From positions 62,001-126,000 of the forward strand of contig NZ_JHXN01000001.1 in NCBI RefSeq assembly GCF_000687755.1: a stretch of DNA of 64,000 nt. Direction: 5' to 3'. The number at the start of each line of letters is the position of its first letter. Position 1 is the first letter of the stretch. The DNA is from Taylorella asinigenitalis ATCC 700933. GTDB taxonomy: Bacteria > Pseudomonadota > Gammaproteobacteria > Burkholderiales > Burkholderiaceae_B. The translations under genes were made by a program, and so were the position numbers. The notes beneath the pieces are model-generated. The model saw only the letters and a program-made list of their open reading frames with translations, was not told where the DNA came from and ran no database searches. Below are positions 1 to 9,985 of the stretch, one piece after another.

Positions 1-1
1 A

Positions 2-277
2 GGTGAGTCTATTCGTGTTCCTATGCCAGCACTCACAGAAGAGCGTCGTCGAGATCTTACTAAAGTGGTTAGAGCTGAAGGCGAGGATGCAAAAGTTGCG
101 ATACGTAATTTGCGTCGTGATAGCAACGATACGCTTAAAAAGCTTCTTAAAGATAAAGAAATTTCTGAAGATGATGATCGTCGTGCACAAGAGGTCATTC
201 AAAAAATGACTGATAAATATGTAGGTGAGATTGATAAGATAATTTCAGAAAAAGAAGCTGAAATTATGAAAGTCTAA
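2..277 (+). CDS. frr: Ribosome recycling factor, C-terminal part (5' end outside window)
   Basis: The frame is open from base 2 with no start in the window, so about 91 C-terminal residues of a roughly 185-residue protein are seen. The text [13 protein letters not shown] is the family signature at the hinge into the long three-helix-bundle domain, and the rest is charged helix ending EAEIMKV. The protein splits post-termination ribosomes together with EF-G. The ATG at base 23 lies inside the conserved signature and is not the start. uppS begins 4 bases after the stop, so both are probably on one transcript; frr-uppS-cdsA is a very common order. Confidence 0.95.
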   Translation, partial: GESIRVPMPALTEERRRDLTKVVRAEGEDAKVAIRNLRRDSNDTLKKLLKDKEISEDDDRRAQEVIQKMTDKYVGEIDKIISEKEAEIMKV

Positions 278-281
278 CCTA

Positions 282-1028
282 ATGTTAAATCAAAGTTCTA
301 CTCTCCAAGTCCCAACTTCAAATAGAATACCCAAACACATTGCCATCATAATGGATGGCAATGGCAGATGGGCTCAAAACAGAAATCTACCAAGAACTTC
401 AGGTCATGTGAAGGGCGTGCAGTCTGTTAGAAATGCTGTTGAATTCTGTATTAAGTTTGGTGTATCTTATTTAACTATTTATGCCTTTAGCTCTGAAAAT
501 TGGCGTCGTCCTCAAAATGAAGTCAATTTATTAATGAAGCTATTTAAAAAAGTGCTTACTAATGAGGTTTCAAAACTTCATAAAAATAATATCCGCCTTA
601 GGATTATTGGAGATCGAACTGCATTTACTAATGATATACAAACTCTTATGCAAAAAGCTGAGGAATTGACTCAAAATAACTCTACTTTATGCGTAAATAT
701 TTGTGCGAATTATGGCGGTAGATGGGATATTTTGAATGCCATAAATAATTTGATTAAACATAATAACTATAAATTTAATACTGAACCAATTAAGGAAGAA
801 GATCTAGCCCCATTTATAGCTCTTAATGATATACCAGAGCCAGATTTGTGCATTAGGACAGGGGGAGAATATAGGCTTTCGAACTTTCTTTTGTGGCAGA
901 CGGCTTATAGCGAATTATATTTCACTAATAAGTTTTGGCCCGATATGAAGGTTTCTGATTTTGAGGAGGCTCTCAAAGATTTTCAATCCAGGGAGAGACG
1001 GTTTGGTATGACTTCTGATCAAGTTTAG
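282..1028 (+). CDS. uppS: Isoprenyl transferase (undecaprenyl diphosphate synthase)
   Basis: Cis-prenyltransferase that extends farnesyl diphosphate with isopentenyl units to make the C55 carrier lipid for peptidoglycan and O-antigen. At 248 residues it has normal length. The catalytic signature HIAIIMDGNGRWA lies at residues 19-31, with Asp25 the Mg-binding residue, and the second signature RTGGEYRLSNFLLWQ at 192-206 binds diphosphate. Preceded by frr (4-base gap) and followed by cdsA (3-base gap), so it is translated within an operon. Two copies of the recurrent TGGCAATG word (338-345, 356-363) fall in the catalytic signature. Confidence 0.97.
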   Translation: MLNQSSTLQVPTSNRIPKHIAIIMDGNGRWAQNRNLPRTSGHVKGVQSVRNAVEFCIKFGVSYLTIYAFSSENWRRPQNEVNLLMKLFKKVLTNEVSKLHKNNIRLRIIGDRTAFTNDIQTLMQKAEELTQNNSTLCVNICANYGGRWDILNAINNLIKHNNYKFNTEPIKEEDLAPFIALNDIPEPDLCIRTGGEYRLSNFLLWQTAYSELYFTNKFWPDMKVSDFEEALKDFQSRERRFGMTSDQV

Positions 1029-1031
1029 AAA

Positions 1032-1940
1032 ATGTTATTTACTAGAACCATAACATCGATAATATTTCTTGCAGTCCTCTTTTTTGTTCTTACTACAGAG
1101 AACAATCTTTATTTTGCTATCTTTTTAACTTTCATATCATGTATTGGACTATATGAATGGTTAAAGATGCTATTTTCATCCAAAAATAGAAAATCTAATG
1201 CTCTGTCCTTAACTATTTTTTGCTTGGCATTATTTGTATTTCTTTACTGTTTGATATTTCAAGATAATCAAATAATACATGCTTTAACTCATCCTAAAAT
1301 TTTCAATACTTATCCCTGGAGCACAGGTGTTTTTGCTTTGCTTATGACATTGCAATTTTTCATAAGCTTTACCTGGTTATTTTTAGTTCCAATTCATTTA
1401 TATCAACCAAAATTAGAGATATCAAATAATGGACTTTTCCATCAAGTGTTTGCAGTTTTAGCATGTACAGGTGCTTGGATTAGTGCATTGACCATATATG
1501 AATTTAGAGGGTCGTGGTATTTATTAAGCATATTAATGTCAGTATTTTGTACGGATATATTTGCTTATTTTGGGGGTAAATTATTTGGCGGAAAGAAATT
1601 AAATTCCATGATTAGTCCAGCTAAAACTAATTCTGGATTTATATGTGGTCTTTTAGCTTCGGTTGTATGGATGGCCGTAAGCTACTATATTGAAGGCACA
1701 TTTTCATACTCATTATCAAAAGAGTTAAGTGTATTTGCATTAGCATTAATTGGGGCACTTTTTGCGGTTCTTTCTGTGATAGGTGATTTGTATGAGTCAC
1801 TTCTTAAAAGAAGGGCAAATTTGAAAGACTCTGGATCCCTTCTTCCTGGCCATGGGGGGCTTTTGGATCGGCTAGACTCTATTATTCCAGTAATGTCATT
1901 CTCTATGACTCTTGTTTTTATATTTCATCTTGTAATTTAG
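1032..1940 (+). CDS. cdsA: Phosphatidate cytidylyltransferase (CDP-diglyceride synthase)
   Basis: Integral membrane enzyme that makes CDP-diacylglycerol from phosphatidate and CTP, the branch point of phospholipid synthesis. The 302-residue chain is highly hydrophobic with about seven to eight membrane segments. The family signature sits near the C-terminus: GDLYESLLKRRANLKDSG followed by LLPGHGGLLDRLDS, which carries the conserved acidic and glycine residues. The first in-frame ATG, 3 bases after uppS, is used; dxr follows after 3 bases. Length and signature leave little doubt. Confidence 0.95.
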   Translation: MLFTRTITSIIFLAVLFFVLTTENNLYFAIFLTFISCIGLYEWLKMLFSSKNRKSNALSLTIFCLALFVFLYCLIFQDNQIIHALTHPKIFNTYPWSTGVFALLMTLQFFISFTWLFLVPIHLYQPKLEISNNGLFHQVFAVLACTGAWISALTIYEFRGSWYLLSILMSVFCTDIFAYFGGKLFGGKKLNSMISPAKTNSGFICGLLASVVWMAVSYYIEGTFSYSLSKELSVFALALIGALFAVLSVIGDLYESLLKRRANLKDSGSLLPGHGGLLDRLDSIIPVMSFSMTLVFIFHLVI

Positions 1941-1943
1941 GCT

Positions 1944-3128
1944 ATGAGCAGTCCTAGGCAAAAAATATCTATACTTGGTGCCACTGGTTCTATTGGTAGT
2001 AGTACTTTAGATGTAATCAGGAGCAATCCTGATAGATACGAAGTTTTTGCCATAAGTGGGTTTAACAATATAACTAAGCTTCACGAAATTGCTTCAGAAT
2101 TTAGTCCTAGTTTAATCGTAGTTGCAAACCAAAAAAAATTGGATGAGTTTAAGGCATTGCCACCCCTTCAATATAAATATGAAATTTTAGTCGGGGATGA
2201 AGGTTTTTGTACTGCTAGTTCTATGCCTGAAGTAGATATAGTAGTATGTGCAATTGTTGGAGCGGCTGGGCTTAAGAGTGCATATGAAGCAGCATTGCAT
2301 TCCAAAAAAATTCTTTTAGCTAATAAAGAAGTTTTAGTTACCGCAGGTGAGCTTTTCATGAAAACTGTTGTTAAAAATAGGGCAGAGCTATTACCTGTAG
2401 ATAGTGAACATAATGCTATATTTCAATGTCTTCCACCTTCTGAAACTTCTTTTAGACTTAGAAAAATAGACCATTTAAAAAAAATACATATTACTGCTTC
2501 GGGCGGACCATTTCTTAAAAGGCCTTTAGATTCATTCGACACAATTACTTTAGATGAGGCCACTAAGCATCCTAATTGGTCGATGGGTAAGAAAATAACA
2601 ATAGATTCATCAACTATGGTGAATAAGGGTCTTGAAGTAATAGAGGCAAAATATTTATTTGATTTAAATCTTAGTCAAATAAATGTGTTGGTACACCCAC
2701 AAAGTATTATTCATTCATTAGTTGAGTATATTGATGGATCCTTGCTTGCCCAGTTGGGGCATCACGATATGAGAATTCCGATTTCATATGCCTTAGCCTA
2801 TCCCGATAGAATTAGCCATAATGCGGCTCAATTTGATATTTCAAAACTTTTAGGTTTAGAGTTTATGGAGCCAGATTTTAGAAAATTTCCTTGTTTAAAA
2901 TTGGCTTATGAAGCCCTTTCAGAAGGAAATGCGGCTTGCCAAATTTTTAATACTTCTAACGAAATAGCTGTTGATGCATTTATTAAGGGGAAAATAAAAT
3001 ATATGGATATTTCCAAAATCATTGCCAAACAGCTTGAAACTATTTCTCAAACAAAATTAACTAATATTGAAGATATTATCGATTTTGACCTTAGAATCAG
3101 AGAATTGACTTCTTTAACAATAAATTAA
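1944..3128 (+). CDS. dxr: 1-deoxy-D-xylulose 5-phosphate reductoisomerase
   Basis: Second step of the MEP isoprenoid pathway: NADPH-dependent rearrangement and reduction of DXP to MEP. NADPH-binding GATGSIG is at residues 12-18; VDSEHNAIFQ holds metal ligands; HPNWSMGKKITIDS and the following TMVNKGLEVIEA form the substrate loop and catalytic core. The 394-residue length is normal. It feeds the isoprenoid supply used by UppS two genes upstream. The stop codon overlaps the rseP start by one base (TAATG), implying translational coupling. Confidence 0.97.
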   Translation: MSSPRQKISILGATGSIGSSTLDVIRSNPDRYEVFAISGFNNITKLHEIASEFSPSLIVVANQKKLDEFKALPPLQYKYEILVGDEGFCTASSMPEVDIVVCAIVGAAGLKSAYEAALHSKKILLANKEVLVTAGELFMKTVVKNRAELLPVDSEHNAIFQCLPPSETSFRLRKIDHLKKIHITASGGPFLKRPLDSFDTITLDEATKHPNWSMGKKITIDSSTMVNKGLEVIEAKYLFDLNLSQINVLVHPQSIIHSLVEYIDGSLLAQLGHHDMRIPISYALAYPDRISHNAAQFDISKLLGLEFMEPDFRKFPCLKLAYEALSEGNAACQIFNTSNEIAVDAFIKGKIKYMDISKIIAKQLETISQTKLTNIEDIIDFDLRIRELTSLTIN

Positions 3129-4462
3129 TGCTTATAAGTTTAGTTGCTTTCATAATAACTATTTCAATTGTTGTAGTGTTCCATGAGTGGGGACACTATT
3201 TAGTGGCACGGGCAAACGGTGTGTTTGTTGAGAAATTTTCTTTAGGATTTGGTAGAACTTTAATATCTAAAGTAGATTCTAAGGGTACGGAATGGGCTGT
3301 ATCGCTATGGCCTCTAGGCGGGTATGTTAAACCCTTGGATGAACCTAAATTTGAGGATCCAGAATATAAGAAAGGGAGTAGTATTTCAGAGAAATCTCCA
3401 TTTCAGAAATTTCTTATCTATGCTGCAGGTCCTTTCTTTAGTTTTTTGCTTGGCATAATTATTTATACTTTTATTTTTATTTTGGGAGTTAAAGAGCCTG
3501 CTCCTTTGCTTGCTAAGCCTTATATCAATACTTTAGCTTATAGTGCAGGCGTAGAAAAAGGGGATAAGATCCTGTCCGTAAATGGTTCTGAAATATTAAG
3601 CTGGAATCAAGCTATGGAGAAGCTCTTGGGGCCAGCTACTCTAGGTGAGAGAGTAGAAATAAAATTATTGAGTAGTGATGGGGTGGAGAAAACTATTGCT
3701 CTGACATTTCCACCAGCCAAAGGCAATCTTGAGAATTATGATATTTTTGGTGTATCAGGTTTGATGCTTAAACTTCCTAAACCAAAAATTATAAAAATAA
3801 TTCCTGATGGTGCTGCTCAACGTTCTGCTTTGCTCGAGGGTGATTTAATTGAGCAAGTAAATGGTATTGAAGTTGAAGATAGTCGTCAGCTTATTGAAAT
3901 AATTAAATCCTCAGCTAATAAAACCTTAACTTTACAGGTAAAGCGGAATAGTACAGATTTAACGATTTCTATAGTACCTGATTCGGTCAAATCTGAATCA
4001 GGCGGAACTATAGGCAGAATTGGGGCTCAGTTAGGAGGTGATTTTCCAACAGTTGATGTCTCTTATGGGCCTATAGAATCGGTTTTTAAGGCTGTTCGGA
4101 AGACTTGGGTTACGGCTTATATATCATTGAAATTACTTGGTCGTATGGTGACTGGAGATTTATCAATAACTAATTTATCTGGTCCTATATCTATTGCACA
4201 ATATTCAGGTCAGGTAGTTCAGACTGGAGTTATGAATTTCTTACAATTTATAGCCCTAATAAGCGTAAGTATTGGTTTACTAAACTTATTGCCAGTGCCT
4301 GGGCTTGATGGCGGTCAAATGTTGATTCATGCGGTTGAAGGCATTACTGGTAAAGAACTTTCAGAAAAGTTTATGAGAGGAATCGTTACCGTTGGATATG
4401 CTTTATTATTAGGATTGATGTTTATAGCTTTTAGGAATGATATTTTAAGGCTAATTAACTAG
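3128..4462 (+). CDS. rseP: RseP-type site-2 zinc metalloprotease
   Basis: Inner-membrane intramembrane protease that in enterobacteria cleaves anti-sigma RseA after DegS. The zinc motif HEWGH is at residues 19-23 inside the first membrane segment. Two PDZ-like regions follow (around 115-190 and 205-285), and the C-terminal NLLPVPGLDGGQ carries the LDG metal-ligand motif before the last membrane helices. Length 444 is normal. Start overlaps the dxr stop by one base. No rseA/rpoE pair is seen here; a membrane-anchored sigma/anti-sigma fusion lies at 46.4 kb and is a conceivable substrate, but that link is speculation. Confidence 0.95.
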   Translation: MLISLVAFIITISIVVVFHEWGHYLVARANGVFVEKFSLGFGRTLISKVDSKGTEWAVSLWPLGGYVKPLDEPKFEDPEYKKGSSISEKSPFQKFLIYAAGPFFSFLLGIIIYTFIFILGVKEPAPLLAKPYINTLAYSAGVEKGDKILSVNGSEILSWNQAMEKLLGPATLGERVEIKLLSSDGVEKTIALTFPPAKGNLENYDIFGVSGLMLKLPKPKIIKIIPDGAAQRSALLEGDLIEQVNGIEVEDSRQLIEIIKSSANKTLTLQVKRNSTDLTISIVPDSVKSESGGTIGRIGAQLGGDFPTVDVSYGPIESVFKAVRKTWVTAYISLKLLGRMVTGDLSITNLSGPISIAQYSGQVVQTGVMNFLQFIALISVSIGLLNLLPVPGLDGGQMLIHAVEGITGKELSEKFMRGIVTVGYALLLGLMFIAFRNDILRLIN

Positions 4463-4527
4463 TTATAAGTATTAGCTTTAATGCTAGAATATATAGTTAA
4501 ATTTATTATAAAGATTTGGAATTATTT

Positions 4528-6912
4528 ATGTCCTCTTCGTCAGAAAAAAAACAAATAAAATTTGCATCTATCTTATCTGGATTTGTTCTTACAGCACTTA
4601 CCTCTTTTTCAAGTGTTTATGCTCAATTCCAGCCATTTAAAGTTAAAGACATTATTGTCACAGGTCTTCAAAATACTGAAGCCATAGCTGTGTTTGGTTT
4701 TATACCAGCTAGGGTGAACTCAACATTTACCCCTGCAGTTGCAAGCGATACTATCAAACGTATGCACTCCACAGGCCTATTTGAGGATATTAAGGTCACT
4801 CATAAAAACGGTATTGTTTATATCAATGTTGTTGAGAGGCCTGTAATTGCATCCGTTATATTCGACGGAATGAATATTTTTGATCCAAAACAAATCACTC
4901 AAAGTCTAAGTGATTTAGGATTTGGTGAAGGAAGGCCACTTAACCCATCACTTTTAAATAAAGCTGTTGGCGAAATTAGAAATCAATACGTTAATGTGGG
5001 TAACTACAGTGTAGATATTAAGCAAATATTTACACCACTTCCTAATAACCGCGTAGGTGTAAATTTTCAGATTAAAGAAGGGCGTAAATCTAAAATTCGA
5101 GATATTAATTTTGTAGGTAATTCTGAAATCTCGTCTTCTAGATTAAGAAGCCAAATGAATTTAACAACTCCAGGTTTTATGACTTGGTATACGGGTACTG
5201 ATAAATTTTCACGTGAAAAACTCGCAAATGATGTAGAAATTTTACGTGATTACTATATAGACCGTGGATATTTAGATGTTCGCATAGATCCGCCACAAGT
5301 TAATATTTCTCCTAACCTTGAGGATATAGGTATCAATTTCACTGTAAGCGAAGGTAAACCTTATAAGATCCGTAATATTAAATTATCGGGTTATACCATG
5401 GGCTTAAATGATGAAATTCTTGACCGTGTAATCAATAGAGAGGGTAGAACCTTCAAGATTTCGGAAGCAAGAGCATCTGTAAATGATATTAAATTATATC
5501 TTGGTAGTCTTGGATATGCTTTGGCAGAGGTTAATCCGATTCCTACTCCTATATCAGGCACTCAAGAAGTTGACCTTACATTCTTTATTAATCCAGGCAA
5601 AAGAATGTATGTAAGACGTATAAATATCGGCGGAAATACTAGGACTAGGGATGAAGTTATTCGTCGTGAAATTCGTCAAGACGAAGGTGCATGGTATGAT
5701 GCTGAACGTCTGGGATTATCAGTTAATCGTATAAATAGACTTGGCTATTTTAATGATGTTGTAATGACTCAAGCCCCTGTTCAGGGTACAGATGATCAGG
5801 TGGATGTAAACATCGATGTTAAAGAAAAACCTACTGGTCTTATTAACGTTGGTGTTGGGTATGGCTCTACAGATAAATTATCATTTCAGGCTGGTATAAG
5901 TCAGGATAATATTTTTGGTTCAGGTACCAATTTAGCCGTTTCGTTTAACACAGCTAAAACTAATAGAAATCTCTCTATTGTTCATACTGATCCTTATTGG
6001 ACTAGTAGCGGCATTAGTCGAACAACAAGCTTATATTATCGTTTAGATAAGCCTTATAGTAATGCTGTAAATCAAGAAAAAGATACTTATCAAGTTCGTG
6101 GACTAGGTCTTAATATGAATTTTGGCGTACCTATTTCAGAATACGATAGAATATTTTTGGGCCTTGGTTTTGAAAGGAATGAGACTATACTTCCTTCTGT
6201 TGAAAGTGGTTTCTTAATTCCAGCCGCTTATAGGGACTTTGTTAAAGAGTACGGCGAGAAAAATAATTCTTTTACTCTTAGTCTAGGATGGTCAAAAGAT
6301 ACCCGCGATAATGCTATAGCCCCAACCAAGGGTTATTTAACTAGTCTTAGTGTTTTAGCTTCTTTTGGTGATTTGAAATACTATAAACTTTCAGCTCAAC
6401 AACAGTATTACTTGCCATTAAGCAAAGACTATATCTTGGCTTTTAACCTCGCTGCTGATTGGGGTAGGACTTATGGTTCAGCTAAGAAATACCCTGTAAT
6501 TAAAAATGTTTTTGCTGGTGGTATCGGTTCTGTTAGGGGATATGAAGGAGCCTCATTAGGTCCAAGAGATGTTTTAACTGGTGACTATTTGGGCGGAAAT
6601 ACTAAAATCGTAGGTAATATACAGTTGTATTTACCTTTCCCTGGTACTCAAAATGACCGATCTTTACGTTGGTTCTTATTTGCGGATGCCGGAAAAGTTG
6701 GTGTTACTGGTGGGGACATGAAGTGTTCTGCAGGTAACCCTAGTTATGGTGGTGTAGTTGATGACCCATGCGGATGGCGTTATTCAGCAGGTGTAGGTTT
6801 GTCATGGCAGTCTCCAATAGGACCTCTTCAAATCTCATACGCTTATCCACTTAAGAGTAAAGAAGGCGATAAAAAACAAAGATTCCAATTCCAAATTGGT
6901 GCATCTTTCTAA
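4528..6912 (+). CDS. bamA: Outer membrane protein assembly factor BamA
   Basis: Core of the BAM complex that folds and inserts outer-membrane beta-barrels. The N-terminus is a signal peptide (KKQIKFASILSGF through SSVYA, cleavage before QFQPF), followed by five POTRA domains (about residues 30-425) and a C-terminal 16-strand barrel. The lid-lock motif VRGYEG is present, and the chain ends in aromatic Phe (QIGASF), the usual outer-membrane C-signal. I chose ATG 4528, which has GGA about 7 bases upstream; the TTG at 4516 overlaps that ribosome-binding region. It sits in the conserved order rseP-bamA-skp-lpxD. The 65-base gap before it may hold a promoter, but I see no convincing -35/-10 pair. 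Confidence 0.97.
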   Translation: MSSSSEKKQIKFASILSGFVLTALTSFSSVYAQFQPFKVKDIIVTGLQNTEAIAVFGFIPARVNSTFTPAVASDTIKRMHSTGLFEDIKVTHKNGIVYINVVERPVIASVIFDGMNIFDPKQITQSLSDLGFGEGRPLNPSLLNKAVGEIRNQYVNVGNYSVDIKQIFTPLPNNRVGVNFQIKEGRKSKIRDINFVGNSEISSSRLRSQMNLTTPGFMTWYTGTDKFSREKLANDVEILRDYYIDRGYLDVRIDPPQVNISPNLEDIGINFTVSEGKPYKIRNIKLSGYTMGLNDEILDRVINREGRTFKISEARASVNDIKLYLGSLGYALAEVNPIPTPISGTQEVDLTFFINPGKRMYVRRINIGGNTRTRDEVIRREIRQDEGAWYDAERLGLSVNRINRLGYFNDVVMTQAPVQGTDDQVDVNIDVKEKPTGLINVGVGYGSTDKLSFQAGISQDNIFGSGTNLAVSFNTAKTNRNLSIVHTDPYWTSSGISRTTSLYYRLDKPYSNAVNQEKDTYQVRGLGLNMNFGVPISEYDRIFLGLGFERNETILPSVESGFLIPAAYRDFVKEYGEKNNSFTLSLGWSKDTRDNAIAPTKGYLTSLSVLASFGDLKYYKLSAQQQYYLPLSKDYILAFNLAADWGRTYGSAKKYPVIKNVFAGGIGSVRGYEGASLGPRDVLTGDYLGGNTKIVGNIQLYLPFPGTQNDRSLRWFLFADAGKVGVTGGDMKCSAGNPSYGGVVDDPCGWRYSAGVGLSWQSPIGPLQISYAYPLKSKEGDKKQRFQFQIGASF

Positions 6913-6930
6913 AAGTTTTAAGGATTTATT

Positions 6931-7560
6931 ATGTTAAAAATTAATACATTAATATCAGTTTCTGCTTTAACACTTGCTTTAAGCACGTCTACATTTGCAC
7001 AAGCACAAACTCAAGGCCAAGCTCAAGCTCCAAAAACAAATGAAGTTAAATCAGCTCCAGCAGCTAAACCAGCAGATGTTGCCAAACCTGCTGATGCCGA
7101 GAAAGTTGCTCCACAAAAAGCATTTGTGCCAAAAATTGGATTCGTTAATACAAATAAACTTCTTTCCGAATCTGCTCCAGCTAAGGAAGCAGAAAGAAAA
7201 ATTGAAGAGGAGTTTAAAAAACGAGATACTGAACTTCAAAAGTTAGCAAATGACTTAAGAACTAAGTATGAGAATTTCGATAAAAACGCACCTGTCATGA
7301 CTGACTCAGACAGAGCTAAAGCTCAAAGAGAGTTGACTGATTTAGATACAAATCTTCAAAGAAAAAGACGTGAATTCCAGGAAGATTTTAATCGTAGACG
7401 TCAAGACGCATTTGCTCAAATTGTAGATAAAGCAAATCGTGCAATTCAAGATATTGCATCCGAAGAGGATTACGATATTATTATTCAAGAAGCAGTAGCT
7501 GTTAGTGATAGAGTGGATATTACTGATAAAGTTATAAAAGCTCTTGAAACTAAGAAATGA
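6931..7560 (+). CDS. skp: Periplasmic chaperone Skp/OmpH family
   Basis: Periplasmic holdase that escorts unfolded outer-membrane proteins to BamA. A clear signal peptide (hydrophobic core to about residue 22, STFAQA) is followed by a low-complexity Ala/Pro/Lys stretch (about 25-65) with repeated KPAD-type units, which makes the protein longer (209 residues) than E. coli Skp (161). The OmpH domain then runs from [11 protein letters not shown] to the end with a long charged coiled coil, the tentacles of the jellyfish trimer. A ribosome site AAGGA precedes the ATG. The stop overlaps the lpxD start (ATGA). Confidence 0.92.
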   Translation: MLKINTLISVSALTLALSTSTFAQAQTQGQAQAPKTNEVKSAPAAKPADVAKPADAEKVAPQKAFVPKIGFVNTNKLLSESAPAKEAERKIEEEFKKRDTELQKLANDLRTKYENFDKNAPVMTDSDRAKAQRELTDLDTNLQRKRREFQEDFNRRRQDAFAQIVDKANRAIQDIASEEDYDIIIQEAVAVSDRVDITDKVIKALETKK

Positions 7561-8681
7561 TCGATAAAGATAGTTGCGTCAAATTAACTAAATTAATTTC
7601 TGAGATCAGTGATAAGGGGTTACCTCGTAGTGTTGAATTATTTACAAACGAGGACCCCTCTATCTCGGGCATTGCTTCTTTAGAAGCTGCTCAACAGAAG
7701 GATATAAGCTTTCTTTCTAACCCAAAGTTTTTTAATTTACTTTCAACCACTAGGGCTGGTGCAGTTGTCATGCCTAGTATTGCTCTTGAAGCCTTAGACA
7801 AATTACCTAATATCAATCCAAGCAAGCCTCCTTTTGCAGTTGTCATTTGCGAGAATCCATATCTTATGTATTCTCGTTTAACTCAGTGGTTTTACAACAA
7901 AGAGAATGCACATATTGAAGCTAATGTTCATCCTTCAGCGGTTATTTCCACTGAAGCAATACTTGGCCATTCTGTAGTGATTGGCCCTAATGTAGTGGTA
8001 GAGGATAATGTAAAAATAGGGGATAGAGTTCAAATAAGGGCAGGATCTGTAATCTGTAAGGGGGCTACTATAGGTTATGAAACCGTTATCTATCCTAATG
8101 TAACAATATATCCTAACGTTTCCATCGGCTCAAAATGCACTATTCATAGTGGTGCCGTTATAGGCTCAGAAGGTTTTGGATTTGCACCAGATAATTCTGA
8201 AACTAAAGGTGCTTGGTCAAAAATTCATCAATTTGGATCTGTAATCATTGAGGATGATGTAGAGATAGGCTCTAATACCTGTATTGATAGGGGAGCCCTT
8301 TCAGACACAATTATAAGAAAAGGTGCAAAATTAGATAATTTAATTATGATTGCACATAACTGCGACATAGGCCAAAATGTAGCCATGGCTGCTTGTGTTG
8401 GCGTTGCAGGATCAACAAAAATCGGTGATCGATGCACACTTGCAGGTGCTTCTATGGTTTCTGGGCATTTAACTATTGGAGATGATATTCATATTTCTGG
8501 AGGCACTGGCGTTATGAATGATATTTCAGAGCCTGGAAGGTACACAGGCTTATATCCTATTGAGCCTCATAAAGAGTGGCAAAAAAATGCAGCAACTCTG
8601 AAATCCTTATATGACTTAAGAAAGAGGGTTTTAGAACTTGAAAAAAATATGAAAATTACCGTAATATCAAATATAGATTAA
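7557..8681 (+). CDS. lpxD: UDP-3-O-(3-hydroxyacyl)glucosamine N-acyltransferase
   Basis: Third lipid A step: transfers a hydroxyacyl chain from acyl carrier protein to the 2-amino group. The N-terminal uridine-binding domain (about residues 1-110) contains ISFLSNPKF, followed by a left-handed beta helix built of hexapeptide repeats (I-G-x-x-x-x pattern, about 120-330) and a C-terminal helix. The catalytic His lies in the [11 protein letters not shown] segment. At 374 residues it is slightly longer than the usual 340-350. The ATG overlaps the skp stop in an ATGA coupling. Confidence 0.95.
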   Translation: MIDKDSCVKLTKLISEISDKGLPRSVELFTNEDPSISGIASLEAAQQKDISFLSNPKFFNLLSTTRAGAVVMPSIALEALDKLPNINPSKPPFAVVICENPYLMYSRLTQWFYNKENAHIEANVHPSAVISTEAILGHSVVIGPNVVVEDNVKIGDRVQIRAGSVICKGATIGYETVIYPNVTIYPNVSIGSKCTIHSGAVIGSEGFGFAPDNSETKGAWSKIHQFGSVIIEDDVEIGSNTCIDRGALSDTIIRKGAKLDNLIMIAHNCDIGQNVAMAACVGVAGSTKIGDRCTLAGASMVSGHLTIGDDIHISGGTGVMNDISEPGRYTGLYPIEPHKEWQKNAATLKSLYDLRKRVLELEKNMKITVISNID

Positions 8682-8707
8682 ATTTGAAAAAAATAATAGG
8701 TTGAATA

Positions 8708-9178
8708 ATGTCAGATGAAAATGTAATGCAATTGGATATCCAAGAAATTATGTCGAGGATTCCGCACAGGTATCCTATGCTTTTAGTTGATAGGGTTCTC
8801 GAAATGATACCTGCGAAAAGAATTGTCGCTATTAAGAATGTAACTATTAATGAGCCTTTTTTTACTGGCCATTTTCCTGATATGCCTGTTATGCCAGGAG
8901 TATTCATAATTGAAGCTATGGCTCAATGTGCAGCTATATTTTCTTTTGCAAAACCAAATTCCAGTGTAGTTGAAAAACAAGAAGAAATATATTACCTAGT
9001 TGGAGTTGATGAGACACGTTTTCGTAAACCAGTTGTTCCAGGTGATCAATTAAGATTTGAGGTGGATGCCATTCGCATTTCTAAAGTTATGTGTAAGTAT
9101 GACGCAAAAGCTTATGTTGATGACCAATTAGTCGCTGAAGCAAAATTGATGTGCGCTGTTAGAAAAGTAACAGAATAG
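8708..9178 (+). CDS. fabZ: 3-hydroxyacyl-ACP dehydratase FabZ
   Basis: Hot-dog-fold dehydratase of type II fatty acid synthesis, classically encoded within the lpx cluster where it competes with LpxA/LpxD for hydroxyacyl-ACP. The active-site His55 is in [14 protein letters not shown] and Glu69 in FIIEAMAQ; the N-terminal [13 protein letters not shown] is the family opening. 156 residues is normal. It is followed 9 bases later by lpxA. Confidence 0.96.
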   Translation: MSDENVMQLDIQEIMSRIPHRYPMLLVDRVLEMIPAKRIVAIKNVTINEPFFTGHFPDMPVMPGVFIIEAMAQCAAIFSFAKPNSSVVEKQEEIYYLVGVDETRFRKPVVPGDQLRFEVDAIRISKVMCKYDAKAYVDDQLVAEAKLMCAVRKVTE

Positions 9179-9187
9179 GAGTCTTAA

Positions 9188-9982
9188 ATGGCTAATATAC
9201 ATCCTACTGCTATAGTTTACGAAGGAGCAAAATTGCATCCCTCTGTTGAAATAGCAGCTTATGCGGTTGTGTACCCAAATGTTGAAATTGGAGAGGGTAC
9301 ACGCATTGGGGAACATTGTGTAATCGATGGTCAAACTGTAATAGGAAAGAATAATAATTTCTATCGTTTTTGCTCTGTGGGTGGTATGCCTCAAGATAAA
9401 AAATACAATGCAGAAGATACGAAATTACAAATAGGTGACGGAAATACATTCAGAGAATTTGTCACCATTAATACTGGAACAGTTCAGGATGTAGGCATAA
9501 CTAGAGTTGGTCATAATAATTGGATTATGGCTTACGTACACATTGCCCACGATTGCCAAATTGGAAACAACACGATTTTAGCCAACTCTGTTCAGCTTGG
9601 TGGACATGTTCACGTCAACGATTGGGCCATTGTCGGCGGTATGTCGGCAGTTCATCAATTCATCCATATTGGAGCCCATTCTATGACAGGTGGTATGTCT
9701 GCAATAAGACAAGATATTCCACCTTTTGTTTTAGGTGCAGGGCAACCATACAAATCGGTTGGAATAAATTCAGTTGGATTGCGAAGAAGAGACTTCACAA
9801 ATGAGCAAATCCAAGACATAAAAGAAGCATACAAAATTATTTTCTCTAAAGACTTATTAGCCACCGATGTTACTAAAGAACTTGAAGTACTTAAAGAAAA
9901 TAGCATTTCAGCTAAAGAGTACATTCAAATGTTTATAGAATTTTTAGAGACAAGTGCCAGAGGCATTGCCAAAGAGACTTAA
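9188..9982 (+). CDS. lpxA: Acyl-ACP--UDP-N-acetylglucosamine O-acyltransferase
   Basis: First lipid A step, O-acylation of UDP-GlcNAc. It is a left-handed beta-helix trimer: hexapeptide repeats run from residue 2 to about 185, and a helical C-terminal region follows. The catalytic base is His121 in YVHIAHDCQIG. 264 residues matches the family. A strong AGGAG ribosome site precedes the ATG. lpxB starts 3 bases after the stop. Confidence 0.97.
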   Translation: MANIHPTAIVYEGAKLHPSVEIAAYAVVYPNVEIGEGTRIGEHCVIDGQTVIGKNNNFYRFCSVGGMPQDKKYNAEDTKLQIGDGNTFREFVTINTGTVQDVGITRVGHNNWIMAYVHIAHDCQIGNNTILANSVQLGGHVHVNDWAIVGGMSAVHQFIHIGAHSMTGGMSAIRQDIPPFVLGAGQPYKSVGINSVGLRRRDFTNEQIQDIKEAYKIIFSKDLLATDVTKELEVLKENSISAKEYIQMFIEFLETSARGIAKET

Positions 9983-9985
9983 AAT

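Noticed and set aside
4516-4527. TTG 4516 as the bamA start
   Set aside because: It overlaps the likely ribosome site of ATG 4528, which gives a normal signal peptide.
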